From the NCBI RefSeq assembly GCF_000006985.1, contig NC_002932.3:62001-126000 (forward strand): a stretch of DNA of 64,000 nt. The letters are read 5' to 3'. Source of the DNA: Chlorobaculum tepidum TLS. Lineage in GTDB: Bacteria; Bacteroidota; Chlorobiia; Chlorobiales; Chlorobiaceae. Numbering within the stretch: the first letter of the stretch is position 1; each line of letters starts with the position of its first letter. Made by a program: the position numbers and the translations under genes. Below, one piece after another: positions 8,817-16,927 of this stretch. The notes under the pieces are model-generated. The model was not told the origin of the DNA, searched no databases, and was given only the letters and a program-made list of their open reading frames with translations.

Positions 8817-10238
8817 ATGGCGTGGAACAAGCAAGTCGCCCTGGTCTTTCTGCCCTCCGACAGCGGCGTCGATGGCGCACGCTCGCTCTACGGTGACACC
8901 GAGCCGCCCGGCCTGAGGCGATGGCTCGACAGTGGCGTCCGGAACCTCATCAAACGAACACAGTTCGCTATTCCGCCGCTTGCCCTGATGATCCTTGCCT
9001 CGATCGAGGTGCCCGGCGTCGAACAGACGCTCTGCGACCTCCGGTTCGAGGAGTTTCCCTTCGACCGGCAATGGGATCTGGTCGGCATCAGCGTGCAGAC
9101 CGGCATGGCCTCGAAAGCTTTCGAACTGGCCGACCGCTTGCGGAGCCGGGGTGTCAAAGTCGTGCTCGGCGGCCCGCACGTCACCATGTTCCCCGACTCA
9201 TGCCGCGCGCACGCGGATTGCCTCGTGCACGGCGAGGCGGACGACCTCTGGCGCGATGTGCTCGCAGATCTCGTCACCGATTCGCTCAAAGCCGAGTACC
9301 GCCCGGACGCCCCTCCGGACTTGCAGCTTCACCGCCCGGTGAGCCGCGCCTCGCTGAAAAAAAACCGCTACTTCACCACCAACCTCGTCCAGACCGGACG
9401 AGGCTGCCCCTACCAGTGCGACTTCTGCAACGTCCACGTGCTGAACGGCAGGGTGCTCCGGCAGCGCAAAATCGACCACATTGTCGATGAGGTGCGACGC
9501 TTCAGCGAGGAGGACAAGCGCATCTTCTTTTTTGTGGACGACTCCATCAACGGCGACCCGCTCTTCGCGCGGGAGCTGTTCAAACACCTGATTCCGCTCA
9601 ACATCACCTGGTTTGGTCAGGCGACCACCGCGCTCGGCCAGCAGCCGGAGCTGCTCGACACCTTTGCCCGCTCCGGCTGCCGCGCGCTGCTCGTGGGCAT
9701 CGAGAGCATCGAGCCGTCGAGCCGCATCGCCCACAAGAAGACGCAGAACCGTACCGACGAACTGGCGGGCAACATCCGGGCGATCCGAAAGAGCGGCATA
9801 AGTCTTTACGGAAGCTTCATCTACGGTCTCGACGGTGACACACTCCAGACGCCGCAAGCCATCCTCGACTTCATCGCCGACACCCGCCTCGACGTGCCTG
9901 GTATCAACACACTCCGCCCTATTCCCGGCACGAAGGTGTTCGACCGCCTGCGCGAGGAGGGACGGCTGCTCTTCGACCCGGAGGACATCACCTCGTTCCG
10001 CTACACCTTCGGCCAGGAGATGCTTTACCGCCCGAAAAACATTCCGCTGCCGGAGTTCATCGAAAGCTACTCCGAGTTGACGCGCAAGGTCTTCAATATC
10101 GGCAACGCCATCCGGCGCGGGCTGGAAGCGCCGGGCATCAACGCCGCCGTGCTTTTTTTCAACCTGTTTTACACCCATCTCTACCGCCTGTCGAGAAACG
10201 ATCTCCGCAAGCAGCTCGAAACCCTCGGAAGCGCCTGA
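8817..10238 (+). CDS. B12-binding-type radical SAM protein
   Basis: A 473-residue protein with a cobalamin-binding-like N-terminal Rossmann domain (about 55-150; VLGGPHVTMFPDSC, then VHGEADDLW) and a radical SAM core. The [4Fe-4S] cysteines are Cys197, Cys201 and Cys204 in GRGCPYQCDFC. The C-terminal DUF4070-like part follows (RPIPGTKVFDRLREEGRL). This is the architecture of BchE/BchQ/BchR and hopanoid methylases, so it may methylate or cyclise a pigment or lipid. The canonical DxHxxG histidine for base-off cobalamin is not visible, so cobalamin binding is uncertain. It starts six bases after the TPR gene. Confidence 0.85.
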   Translation: MAWNKQVALVFLPSDSGVDGARSLYGDTEPPGLRRWLDSGVRNLIKRTQFAIPPLALMILASIEVPGVEQTLCDLRFEEFPFDRQWDLVGISVQTGMASKAFELADRLRSRGVKVVLGGPHVTMFPDSCRAHADCLVHGEADDLWRDVLADLVTDSLKAEYRPDAPPDLQLHRPVSRASLKKNRYFTTNLVQTGRGCPYQCDFCNVHVLNGRVLRQRKIDHIVDEVRRFSEEDKRIFFFVDDSINGDPLFARELFKHLIPLNITWFGQATTALGQQPELLDTFARSGCRALLVGIESIEPSSRIAHKKTQNRTDELAGNIRAIRKSGISLYGSFIYGLDGDTLQTPQAILDFIADTRLDVPGINTLRPIPGTKVFDRLREEGRLLFDPEDITSFRYTFGQEMLYRPKNIPLPEFIESYSELTRKVFNIGNAIRRGLEAPGINAAVLFFNLFYTHLYRLSRNDLRKQLETLGSA

Positions 10239-10253
10239 AAGTGTTTTGAGCGG

Positions 10254-10290
10254 AGACGAATTATGATTAAAATGAAGTTCGTCTTATTTT
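10254..10290 (+). other. Weak inverted repeat between radical SAM gene and cytochrome
   Basis: AGACGAA and TTCGTCT (7-bp arms, 17-base loop) are followed by TATTTT. It could be a weak terminator or part of the cytochrome promoter region. Confidence 0.3.
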
Positions 10291-10337
10291 AGCGAGGATA
10301 CTCCCAACGACAACACCGATAAATCAAGGAGAAAGCC

Positions 10338-10769
10338 ATGAAACGTTTTTTGCCATTGCTCGCCACCGGCCTCATTGTTCTTGGTGGATGCGGCCTTGAA
10401 AAACCGCCAGCCAAACTTGCAGAAGAGATCGACAAGGCTGAAAAGGCCGATCAGCCCAAGACCGAAGCCGCGGCTCCTGCTGCCGCTCCTGCACCAGCGC
10501 CGGCAGCGACCCCGACTGATCCCGCGCTTGCGGAAGGCAAGACCATTTACGAAGGCGGCTGCAACGCATGCCACGACGCAGGTATGATGGGCGCTCCAAA
10601 ACCGGGCGACAAGGCTGCCTGGGCTCCGCGCATCGCCAAGGGCGAGGAGTCCGTGATCAAAAACACGATCAACGGTCTGAACGGCATGCCCCCCAAAGGT
10701 GGCAACGCCGCCCTGACCGACGAGCAGCTCACCAACGCCGCGAAATACCTGATCAGCATCTCGAAATAA
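10338..10769 (+). CDS. Lipoprotein cytochrome c of the c-555 family
   Basis: A 143-residue exported monohaem cytochrome. The signal peptide ends in a lipobox (IVLGGC) with the lipidated Cys18. An Ala/Pro tether (about 44-60) leads to a class I cytochrome domain with haem site CNACH (Cys75, Cys78, His79) and a likely Met ligand in GMPPKGG. The domain closely resembles the soluble c-555 encoded 220 bases downstream (shared MMGAPKxGDKAAWAPRIA). The membrane-tethered form could relay electrons on the periplasmic face, for example to the reaction centre or from sulfur-oxidising enzymes. It has a strong ribosome binding site (AAGGAGAAAG) and its own terminator. Confidence 0.92.
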   Translation: MKRFLPLLATGLIVLGGCGLEKPPAKLAEEIDKAEKADQPKTEAAAPAAAPAPAPAATPTDPALAEGKTIYEGGCNACHDAGMMGAPKPGDKAAWAPRIAKGEESVIKNTINGLNGMPPKGGNAALTDEQLTNAAKYLISISK

Positions 10770-10784
10770 GCGAGCGCAGTTTTT

Positions 10785-10822
10785 TCAGGAGGCCGAGAAA
10801 AAGCTCGCCTCCTGAAAATTTT
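10785..10822 (+). terminator. Terminator after lipoprotein cytochrome
   Basis: Stem TCAGGAGG-CGAG / CTCG-CCTCCTGA with one bulged base and an A-rich loop, followed by AAAATTTT. Confidence 0.75.
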
Positions 10823-10988
10823 CATGAAGAAAAACGTAGGCCATCAAGACAGAAATTCTCTGTTTTCTGTTGGTGTGCCCTCTTCTGAAATCATTTGGAG
10901 GTCAGCGCTCAAAATGATAAACTTCGTATCGTTAAATCGTCATTCACTCATCGAACAGCAATGAAAACTCTCAACGGAGAAAATAGCT

Positions 10989-11315
10989 ATGTCCCGTTTC
11001 GTTTCAGCCGCTCTTGTCGGCGCCGCCCTGCTCGTTTCTGGCAACGCTTTCGCTTATGATGCCGCTGCAGGTAAGGCTACCTATGATGCAAGCTGCGCAA
11101 CCTGCCACAAGACTGGCATGATGGGCGCCCCGAAAGTTGGTGATAAAGCCGCATGGGCTCCCCGTATCGCTCAGGGCATGAACACCCTGGTCTCGAAATC
11201 GATCAAGGGCTACAAAGGCACCAAAGGCATGATGCCTGCCAAGGGTGGCAACGCAAAACTGACCGACGCACAGGTCGGCAACGCCGTTGCTTACATGGTT
11301 GGCCAGAGCAAATAA
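10989..11315 (+). CDS. Soluble cytochrome c-555
   Basis: A 108-residue periplasmic class I cytochrome c. Residues 1-22 are a signal peptide cleaved after AFA. The haem site is CATCH (Cys36, Cys39, His40) and the distal Met lies in GMMPAKGGN. This is the small c-555 (also c-554) of green sulfur bacteria, which carries electrons from the Sox thiosulfate system and other donors to the cytochrome of the photosynthetic reaction centre. The mature size of about 86 residues is right. The ribosome binding site CGGAGAA is clear and a strong terminator follows, so it is a single-gene unit. Confidence 0.95.
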   Translation: MSRFVSAALVGAALLVSGNAFAYDAAAGKATYDASCATCHKTGMMGAPKVGDKAAWAPRIAQGMNTLVSKSIKGYKGTKGMMPAKGGNAKLTDAQVGNAVAYMVGQSK

Positions 11316-11336
11316 GTTCTCTTTGCATACCAGCGG

Positions 11337-11363
11337 AAAACGGGAGCCAGCCTCCCGTTTTTT
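11337..11363 (+). terminator. Terminator after cytochrome c-555
   Basis: Stem AAAACGGGAG/CTCCCGTTTT with a short loop and T-run. Confidence 0.9.
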
Positions 11364-11468
11364 GTTGCCCACCGATCCTCCGATTCACTCCCGCCGGTGA
11401 TCCGATATTTTCTTATCTTTGCCTGTAGATCGTCGAGCGAGGAATCATCACAACGACTGGAATTACCC

Positions 11469-11735
11469 ATGGACACCGAACTGCTCGGTTATGCGGCAGG
11501 CATCCTGACCACCATCGCATTTATTCCCCAGGCGATCCAGATGATCCGGACACGACAGGCGCGTGACATCAGCATGACCTGGGCCGTAACCATGACCGCC
11601 GGCGTTTTTCTGTGGCTTTGCTACGGCATCATGAAGCAAAGCTTTCCGATGATTTCAGCCAACAGCATCACCCTGCTTTTGCTCTTCATCATCCTTTTTT
11701 TCAAAATCCGGGATCAAGGCAATTCCAACTCCTGA
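11469..11735 (+). CDS. SemiSWEET/PQ-loop transporter
   Basis: An 88-residue membrane protein with three transmembrane helices (about 3-23, 36-55, 60-80). The PQ motif is in TTIAFIPQAIQMIRTRQ, followed by DISMTW, which matches bacterial SemiSWEET proteins that work as dimers to move sugars by facilitated diffusion. The start is the ATG at 11469; the longer frame upstream adds residues unlike the family. It lies 19 bases upstream of proC, though no functional tie is obvious. Confidence 0.85.
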   Translation: MDTELLGYAAGILTTIAFIPQAIQMIRTRQARDISMTWAVTMTAGVFLWLCYGIMKQSFPMISANSITLLLLFIILFFKIRDQGNSNS

Positions 11736-11754
11736 ATATCATCTTTCCATCATT

Positions 11755-12555
11755 ATGGCACGACTTTCCATAGGGTTTATCGGCACCGGACGCATTGCCC
11801 AGGCGCTTATTTCCGGACTTTCACACGACCCGAACATCGTCATCTGCGGCTACGACAAGATGCCTGATGCACTGCACTCGGTATCCCTGCAATACGGCGT
11901 CAATACCGAGGAGTCAATCGAAAGCCTCGCGCGCGACGCGGAGATCATCGTCATTGCCGTCAAGCCGTACCAGATGGCCGAAGTGCTCGCAGAGCTGAAA
12001 CCCGCACTCCACGGGCAGCATCTCATTGTCAGCGTGGCGGCAGGAATCTCGACAGGCTTCATTGAATCGAACTGCCCTGAGGGCACGAGGGTGGTGCGAG
12101 TGATGCCGAATACCCCGGCGTTTGTGGGTGAGGGGATGACCGCCTTGTGCAAAGGGATGCACGCCACAGCGGACGACCTTCTGGTTGCCGAACGGATTTT
12201 CAACGCGATTGGCAAGACGGCCATCATCGAGGAGAGCGGCATGGATGCCGCGACGGCAGTGTCGGGCAGCGGACCGGCCTACATGTTCAGGATCATCGAC
12301 TCCCTTGCCGAAGGTGGAGAGGCGTGCGGCCTCGACCGCGAAACCGCGCAACTGCTCGCTGCCCAGACGATGCTCGGCGCGGCGAAAATGGTGCTCTCGG
12401 GCCACAAAAGCCCCGAAGAGCTGGTGCGCGAAGTGACGACTCCCGGAGGTACCACCGAAGCCGGGCTGAAAGCGATGGACGAGCGCGACCTGCGTGGAGC
12501 GCTCATCGACACGGTCAGGGCCGCCGCCGCCCGTTCGAAAGAGCTGATGAAGTAG
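11755..12555 (+). CDS. proC: Pyrroline-5-carboxylate reductase
   Basis: A 266-residue NAD(P)H-dependent enzyme that performs the last step of proline synthesis. The Rossmann motif is GFIGTGRIAQALISGL at the N-terminus, VMPNTPAFVGEGMTA is the conserved central motif, and the P5C reductase signature VSGSGPAYMFRIIDSLAEGG leads into the dimerising helices with VTTPGGTTEAGL. Length is standard. The next gene starts after five bases. Confidence 0.96.
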   Translation: MARLSIGFIGTGRIAQALISGLSHDPNIVICGYDKMPDALHSVSLQYGVNTEESIESLARDAEIIVIAVKPYQMAEVLAELKPALHGQHLIVSVAAGISTGFIESNCPEGTRVVRVMPNTPAFVGEGMTALCKGMHATADDLLVAERIFNAIGKTAIIEESGMDAATAVSGSGPAYMFRIIDSLAEGGEACGLDRETAQLLAAQTMLGAAKMVLSGHKSPEELVREVTTPGGTTEAGLKAMDERDLRGALIDTVRAAAARSKELMK

Positions 12556-12560
12556 TGACG

Positions 12561-13916
12561 ATGTTCACGCGCCTCATCCTCTGGCTGCTGCCGCTCCTGC
12601 TCGTGCTTCCGGCAGCAAGCGCCGCGGAAACTGCCGGCGGAAAGCTCTTCATTGAATCAACGCTCGACAACGCTACGCCATGGGTCGGCCAGGAGGTAAA
12701 GCTCACCTACACGCTTTTTTTCAGTGGCACCGCGCCGCAGATCGAAGACAAAAGCCAGCCGGAGCATTCGGGCATATGGGTGCGCGAACTCGCCCCGGAA
12801 AACTATATCAACAGTGCGCCGGTATCGAAAAACGGCGAACTCTTCAGGAAAGCGGTCATCAAGCAACTTCGGCTGGTCCCGCTACAAAGCGGCAAACTGC
12901 CGGTTACCGGCTACCGCTTGCGCTGCCTCGTGCCGCAACAGGGCGAGGCGTCACTCGACAGCCGCAACGACACCGAGACCATCGTAACCGCGCCGACCGC
13001 CATCATTCAGGCGCGGGCGCTGCCAAAGCCCGCGCCCGCAGATTTCAGCGGAGCCGTCGGCCACTTCACCCTTTCGGTTTCACCGGAAAATAGCACGGTT
13101 CATGCTGGCGAACCGCTAAGCCTTTCAGTCGGCATCAGTGGCAAGGGAAACCTCGATACTCTGCCCCCCCTGAAGGTTTTACTGCCGGAAGGAATCCGGC
13201 AAGAGGTGTCGGTTGCATCGCCCGATACGGCTTCTGCAAAAGGTTCGACCTCGTCGGTGAACACAAAAATGCTCCTGATTGCGTCGAAAGAGGGCACATT
13301 CAGGTTTGTTCCGCTAAAGCTCACCGTTTTCGATCCTGAAACCGGGCGCTACGAAACCATAGCGTCAAACGCCATCGTGATCAAGGTCATTGCCGGTCGG
13401 ACCGCGATGATGCCGCCGCAATCTCCGCTCCCGGGTGTCATGCCTCCACCCGCCGATCCTGATCCGCTGGGCGCAGTGATCAGGCCAATCATCATGAGCA
13501 TGGGCCTTGCCGTTCTGGTGCTCATTTTCGGTCTGCACCTCCGTTACATCAAGCGGTACAAGCGTACCGGAGTCCAACAAAAAACGAGTGAAGCGGCGGA
13601 ACCAATCAGACCGACAGCGGCACCTGCGCCCGCCACTCAGACGAGCACTGGTGGCAAATCACCGCAATCCCTCCGGAACGAGCTGTACGGCGCTGTCAAA
13701 AAAACCGGAATCATGAACCCCGCGGGCCTGACCACAAAAGAACTTGGCAAGCTGCTGAAAGAAAAAGGGGTAAAGGCGCAGACCATTTCGGCGTTAACGG
13801 AACTGCTTTCAGGCATCGACCACGCCCTCTACTCGCCGGGCCAAATCTCTCCGGAAAAGCTTGAAACCATGAACCGGGACGCCAGCCGGATCATAGCCGA
13901 TCTGACTCGTTCCTGA
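12561..13916 (+). CDS. BatD-like (oxygen tolerance) membrane protein
   Basis: A 451-residue exported protein; the ATG at 12561 opens a signal peptide (LILWLLPLLLVLPAASA). Two or three beta-rich Ig-like BatD domains follow, with typical phrases ATPWVGQEVKLTYTLFF near the N-terminus, LVPLQSGKLPVTG, and HAGEPLSLSVGISGKGNLD. A single membrane helix (about 311-333) precedes a cytoplasmic tail with Pro/Ala linker and helical end domain. BatD proteins act with vWA BatA/B in aerotolerance. Here it follows proC rather than other bat genes. A longer in-frame reading through proC is a shadow. Confidence 0.75.
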   Translation: MFTRLILWLLPLLLVLPAASAAETAGGKLFIESTLDNATPWVGQEVKLTYTLFFSGTAPQIEDKSQPEHSGIWVRELAPENYINSAPVSKNGELFRKAVIKQLRLVPLQSGKLPVTGYRLRCLVPQQGEASLDSRNDTETIVTAPTAIIQARALPKPAPADFSGAVGHFTLSVSPENSTVHAGEPLSLSVGISGKGNLDTLPPLKVLLPEGIRQEVSVASPDTASAKGSTSSVNTKMLLIASKEGTFRFVPLKLTVFDPETGRYETIASNAIVIKVIAGRTAMMPPQSPLPGVMPPPADPDPLGAVIRPIIMSMGLAVLVLIFGLHLRYIKRYKRTGVQQKTSEAAEPIRPTAAPAPATQTSTGGKSPQSLRNELYGAVKKTGIMNPAGLTTKELGKLLKEKGVKAQTISALTELLSGIDHALYSPGQISPEKLETMNRDASRIIADLTRS

Positions 13917-13946
13917 CAATTATGGACCATCAAACCTGTCAGGAAC
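13909..13946. terminator. Inverted repeat at the convergent ends of two genes
   Basis: GTTCCTGACA and TGTCAGGAAC form a perfect 10-bp stem with an 18-base loop, spanning the stop codons of the BatD-like gene and the GDPD gene. There is no T-run, so it may be a bidirectional or Rho-assisted terminator. Confidence 0.5.
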
Positions 13947-14742
13947 CGTTCAGCCCTGACAGATGCAGGGCGACTTCAGGATGATCGGTGATGATGCCAT
14001 CGGCACCAAAACGTTTCATCCTGAGCATGTCTTCTGGGTGATTAACCGTCCAGACAACCACCTTCGCGCCAAGACCGTGCAGCCATGACACCAGCGACTC
14101 ATCGACCAGATCGAGCCGGGGATTGACATATTCCGGCACGAACCCGGGGCGCTCCGGGAAACGGTCGAAAACCGCTCGTTCCTCCACAAGCAAACCGTAG
14201 CAGAGCGTGGGGGCGAGATTTCTGGCGGCAACAAGAATGCGATCGTCAAACGACTGAAGCCGCACGCGGCGCTCAAGCTCCGAGGCTGCGATCTCCCGGG
14301 TCACGAGCGCGGCATACTCCTCAGGCAGAGGATGCGCCGCTCCGTCCAGACCAGGCCACGACTTCACTTCGAGATTGTAGATCATTTCCCCCGGACGCCC
14401 GGCACGGCGAAGCTGCTCTTCTACCGTGCCGAACACCTCGGACAATATCGGACGAACCGCCCGGACGCTGTGCCGAAAAGGGAAATCGGCCGACGCCTCG
14501 CCGCAATCGAGCTGCGCGATCTCGTCATAGTTCATGGCGTAGAGATAATGCTTCGACGGATTGTCACCAGATGCGCAACTCACCCACGGATCGTGGGACA
14601 CGACCATGCGAAGGTCTCTGGAAACGTTGAGATCGAGTTCAATCACGCGACAGCCAAGATCGGCCGCCTTGCAAAACGCCTGAAGGGTATTGTCTGGATA
14701 AAAAGCCCTGGCTCCGCGATGAGCCTGAATTTCAAACGTCAT
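13939..14742 (-). CDS. Glycerophosphodiester phosphodiesterase
   Basis: About 267 residues. The GDPD catalytic motif HRGARAFYPDNT is near the N-terminus, and the acidic metal ligands and second His lie in ELDLNVSRDLRMVVSHDP. The C-terminal WTVNHPEDM, GADGIITDHPE completes the TIM barrel. It hydrolyses glycerophosphodiesters to glycerol-3-phosphate and an alcohol. No signal peptide is seen, so it is probably cytoplasmic. A TTG start at 14772 with a GAGGAAGG sequence upstream would add 10 residues; the ATG at 14742 better matches family length but has no ribosome binding site. Confidence 0.88.
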   Translation of the reverse strand: MTFEIQAHRGARAFYPDNTLQAFCKAADLGCRVIELDLNVSRDLRMVVSHDPWVSCASGDNPSKHYLYAMNYDEIAQLDCGEASADFPFRHSVRAVRPILSEVFGTVEEQLRRAGRPGEMIYNLEVKSWPGLDGAAHPLPEEYAALVTREIAASELERRVRLQSFDDRILVAARNLAPTLCYGLLVEERAVFDRFPERPGFVPEYVNPRLDLVDESLVSWLHGLGAKVVVWTVNHPEDMLRMKRFGADGIITDHPEVALHLSGLNGS

Positions 14743-14870
14743 AAGAACGGCTTGATGAACTTCACAGGCCAAAGGCCTTCCTCGCCGGGTTCCTGCTTGA
14801 TGGATCCGTGAAAAGGCAAAATCTTTTTGCGCGATCTATCAAAATAAGCCCTGACGGTTTCTGTGGCAGC

Positions 14871-15176
14871 TCAGGCGCTCTTGTTTCCGTTCGAAGCCCG
14901 GAACGGTTTGGACGCAACGGCTTTTTTGCCTCTCTTTTTCTGAATGTTCTTGCCTGCAGGCTTGGTACCGTTTACCGGAACAAGCCCGTGAGTACCGTAA
15001 AGACCAGGTGAGGTGTTGGTGCGGGTCTTGTTGAATTTGTTCTTACGATACTTTTTTTCAAGGTCGGCGTAAGGACTCGGTGGGTCCGGCGACGTATTAA
15101 AATTATTATAGTTAGGCTCATCGAGAGCCTCGTCAGCCTCATCCAGGACCACGTCAGGATGAATCTTATTGTACAA
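14871..15176 (-). CDS. Possible small basic protein without an ATG start
   Basis: An open frame of up to 101 codons whose only candidate starts are TTG at 15176 or a GTG a few codons on. An acidic start (DEADEALDEP) is followed by a Lys/Asn/Pro-rich basic tail (KKYRKNKFNKTRTN, KKRGKKA). Codon usage looks like coding DNA (third positions C/T, few rare codons), and no shadow gene explains it on the other strand. No family is recognised and no ribosome binding site is evident. It could be a real small nucleic-acid-binding protein or the tail of a decayed gene. The rest of the 14743-15408 gap shows nothing firm. Confidence 0.35.
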   Translation of the reverse strand: MYNKIHPDVVLDEADEALDEPNYNNFNTSPDPPSPYADLEKKYRKNKFNKTRTNTSPGLYGTHGLVPVNGTKPAGKNIQKKRGKKAVASKPFRASNGNKSA

Positions 15177-15408
15177 GTTGGTATACGTTTAGTTTACAAA
15201 ACCTTGAGCGGCAAACCCAGCTTTGGGGCGTTTTCGGCAAGGACTTGTAGTTAACAATTTCGCCCGTAAAAAGCAAGATGGTGTTTTGCTGTTGTGATGT
15301 CGTCAAAATCGCTTCCAAGGGGCGAGGGGTGGCTTTGTCATTGTTTGTTGTTGTTGCAAATCGTAACTTTCATTCCAGTAAACACAACCATCAAACCTGG
15401 AGATCATC

Positions 15409-15585
15409 ATGGACATTCGCCGCCTGATTCTGGCCTTCATCCTGCCGCCCGCAGCTGTCATGAACAAAGAAGCCGGCACCATCATGCTAACCGGAATTCT
15501 TACCCTCTGGGGCTGGATCCCCGGTGTGGTGGCAGCCCTTATCATGATCTCGAAAGAGCAGTCCGGCAAAACTGCGGAAGCGTAA
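15409..15585 (+). CDS. YqaE/Pmp3-family small membrane protein
   Basis: A 58-residue protein. The ATG has a good ribosome binding site (GGAG, six to seven bases upstream). Two hydrophobic helices span about 5-17 and 24-46; the sequence LILAFILPPAAV then TGILTLWGWIPGVVAALIMI follows the YqaE/Pmp3 (UPF0057) pattern of a PP-containing first helix and a G-W/IPG turn. These tiny proteolipids affect membrane potential and salt or cold stress tolerance in yeast and plants; the bacterial role is unclear. A hairpin terminator follows about 55 bases later. Confidence 0.8.
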   Translation: MDIRRLILAFILPPAAVMNKEAGTIMLTGILTLWGWIPGVVAALIMISKEQSGKTAEA

Positions 15586-15639
15586 AGTTCTTTCGAACTT
15601 CCAGTAAGTACACTGGCCACTCCATAAGAGTTCCTCACT

Positions 15640-15685
15640 GGCCCGGCATTTTCTGAAAAAAAAGAAATCCGGGCCGGGTGTTTTT
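15640..15685 (+). terminator. Terminator after YqaE-like gene
   Basis: Stem GGCCCGG/CCGGGCC extended by partial pairing of CATTTTCT with AGAAAT, followed by GGGTGTTTTT. Confidence 0.7.
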
Positions 15686-15720
15686 ACCAATGTTCAGAGC
15701 ACATCGACTCCTGATCCATA

Positions 15721-15750
15721 CAGCGTCTGAACCTTTCAGTTCAGACGCTG
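15721..15750 (+). promoter_or_regulatory. Perfect 12-bp inverted repeat ahead of ruvX
   Basis: CAGCGTCTGAAC, six-base loop, GTTCAGACGCTG. It ends 23 bases before the ruvX ATG and is not followed by a T-run. It may be an operator or a leader hairpin. Confidence 0.55.
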
Positions 15751-15773
15751 CAGAGGCTCAACCAGCGACAACC

Positions 15774-16202
15774 ATGTCTTCATCCAGCCACAAGCGCATC
15801 ATCGGAATCGATTTCGGCACCAAGCGGATCGGAGTGGCGCTGAGCGATCCGTTGCGGATGTTCGCGCAGCCTCTTGGTACGTTCGATATGGAGGGGCTCG
15901 TCAGGGTGCTGTCGAGGGTACGGGACGATGAGGGAATCGAGCTGGTCGTGGTTGGCTATCCGATGAGCGACAAGGGTGAAGAGAACCGCATGACCGGCGT
16001 GATCGACCGTTTCGTCGCGGAGCTTCGGGAGTCGTTTCCGGGCACTTTGATCGAGACTTTCGATGAGCACCGCTCGTCACGCACGGCGATGAAAATCCTG
16101 GCCGCTTCGGGAAGCAGCCGGAAGAAACGCAACGAGAAAGGACGGCTCGACACCGCCGCAGCCTGCCTGATTCTGCAAGGATACCTCGATAGCCATTCCT
16201 GA
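15774..16202 (+). CDS. ruvX: YqgF/RuvX-family RNase H-fold nuclease
   Basis: A 142-residue protein of the YqgF family, proposed Holliday-junction resolvase or pre-16S rRNA 5'-end nuclease. The RNase H-fold opening is IIGIDFGTKRIGVALSDP with the catalytic Asp; VVVGYPMS and the acidic EHRSSRTA region follow, and the last conserved part is DTAAACLILQGYL. The start chosen is the ATG at 15774, which puts the GIDFGTK motif close to the N-terminus as in the family; an earlier ATG at 15678 would run through the hairpin. Confidence 0.9.
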   Translation: MSSSSHKRIIGIDFGTKRIGVALSDPLRMFAQPLGTFDMEGLVRVLSRVRDDEGIELVVVGYPMSDKGEENRMTGVIDRFVAELRESFPGTLIETFDEHRSSRTAMKILAASGSSRKKRNEKGRLDTAAACLILQGYLDSHS

Positions 16203-16337
16203 GCGCACCAACACCGTGCGTCAAGGGATTTTAGGTTTAACATTTCACACGGGCTTCTGTATCTTTATCGTTAGGTGTCTGGTGTTTGCGGATACCCGGA
16301 ATTTCCTTTTTCACGCATCATTGACCGATTTTTCCTC

Positions 16338-16919
16338 ATGACCAATTCGGAAACCCTCGCGATGTTCAAGTCGAGCGGCGCCTTGCTCGATGGCCATTTC
16401 CGGCTCACTTCTGGCCGCCACAGCAACTCCTATTTCCAGTGCGCCAAGGTGCTGCAATACCCGGAATATCTTTCGGCGATCTGCGGCCAAATCGCCGGAT
16501 TTTTCAGGGAGAGCGGCATCACGACGGTCATTTCGCCCGCCATTGGCGGCATCGTCGTCGGCACGGAGGTCGGTCGGCAGCTTGGCGTCAAGACTATCTT
16601 CGCCGAACGCAAAGAGGGTGCGATGATGATCCGGCGCGGCTTCTCCATCGATCCCTCCGAGCAGGTGCTGGTGGTCGAGGATGTAATCACCACCGGTGGC
16701 TCCGTCGCCGAGGTGATCGAGCTGGTCAAGGCCGCCGGAGCGACTGTGGCCGGAGTCGCCTCGGTAGTTGACCGTAGCAACGGCAAGGTACGGCTGGCGG
16801 ACAAGCAGTTCTCGCTGCTCACGATGGAGGTGGTCAGCTACGCGCCGGAGGAGTGCCCGCTCTGCAAGGAGGAAATCCCGATTTACGCGCCGGGCAGCCG
16901 AACCAATCCCCAGTGCTGA
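16338..16919 (+). CDS. pyrE: Orotate phosphoribosyltransferase
   Basis: A 193-residue enzyme that joins orotate and PRPP to orotidine 5'-phosphate. The N-terminal [19 protein letters not shown] is typical, [15 protein letters not shown] is the flexible central part, and the PRPP-binding motif is [14 protein letters not shown]. The internal ATG at 16338 is preferred because it gives the normal length. First gene of a compact plus-strand group with tyrA and nadK; pyrF is at the far right of the window, so pyrimidine genes are scattered. Confidence 0.95.
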   Translation: MTNSETLAMFKSSGALLDGHFRLTSGRHSNSYFQCAKVLQYPEYLSAICGQIAGFFRESGITTVISPAIGGIVVGTEVGRQLGVKTIFAERKEGAMMIRRGFSIDPSEQVLVVEDVITTGGSVAEVIELVKAAGATVAGVASVVDRSNGKVRLADKQFSLLTMEVVSYAPEECPLCKEEIPIYAPGSRTNPQC

Positions 16920-16927
16920 GCAGCCAG

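Noticed and set aside
12147-12560. In-frame N-terminal extension of the BatD-like protein through proC
   Set aside because: Overlaps conserved proC codons and would hide an evident signal peptide at 12561.
14808-15011. 67-codon plus-strand frame
   Set aside because: Lies opposite the more gene-like basic frame and lacks coding signs.
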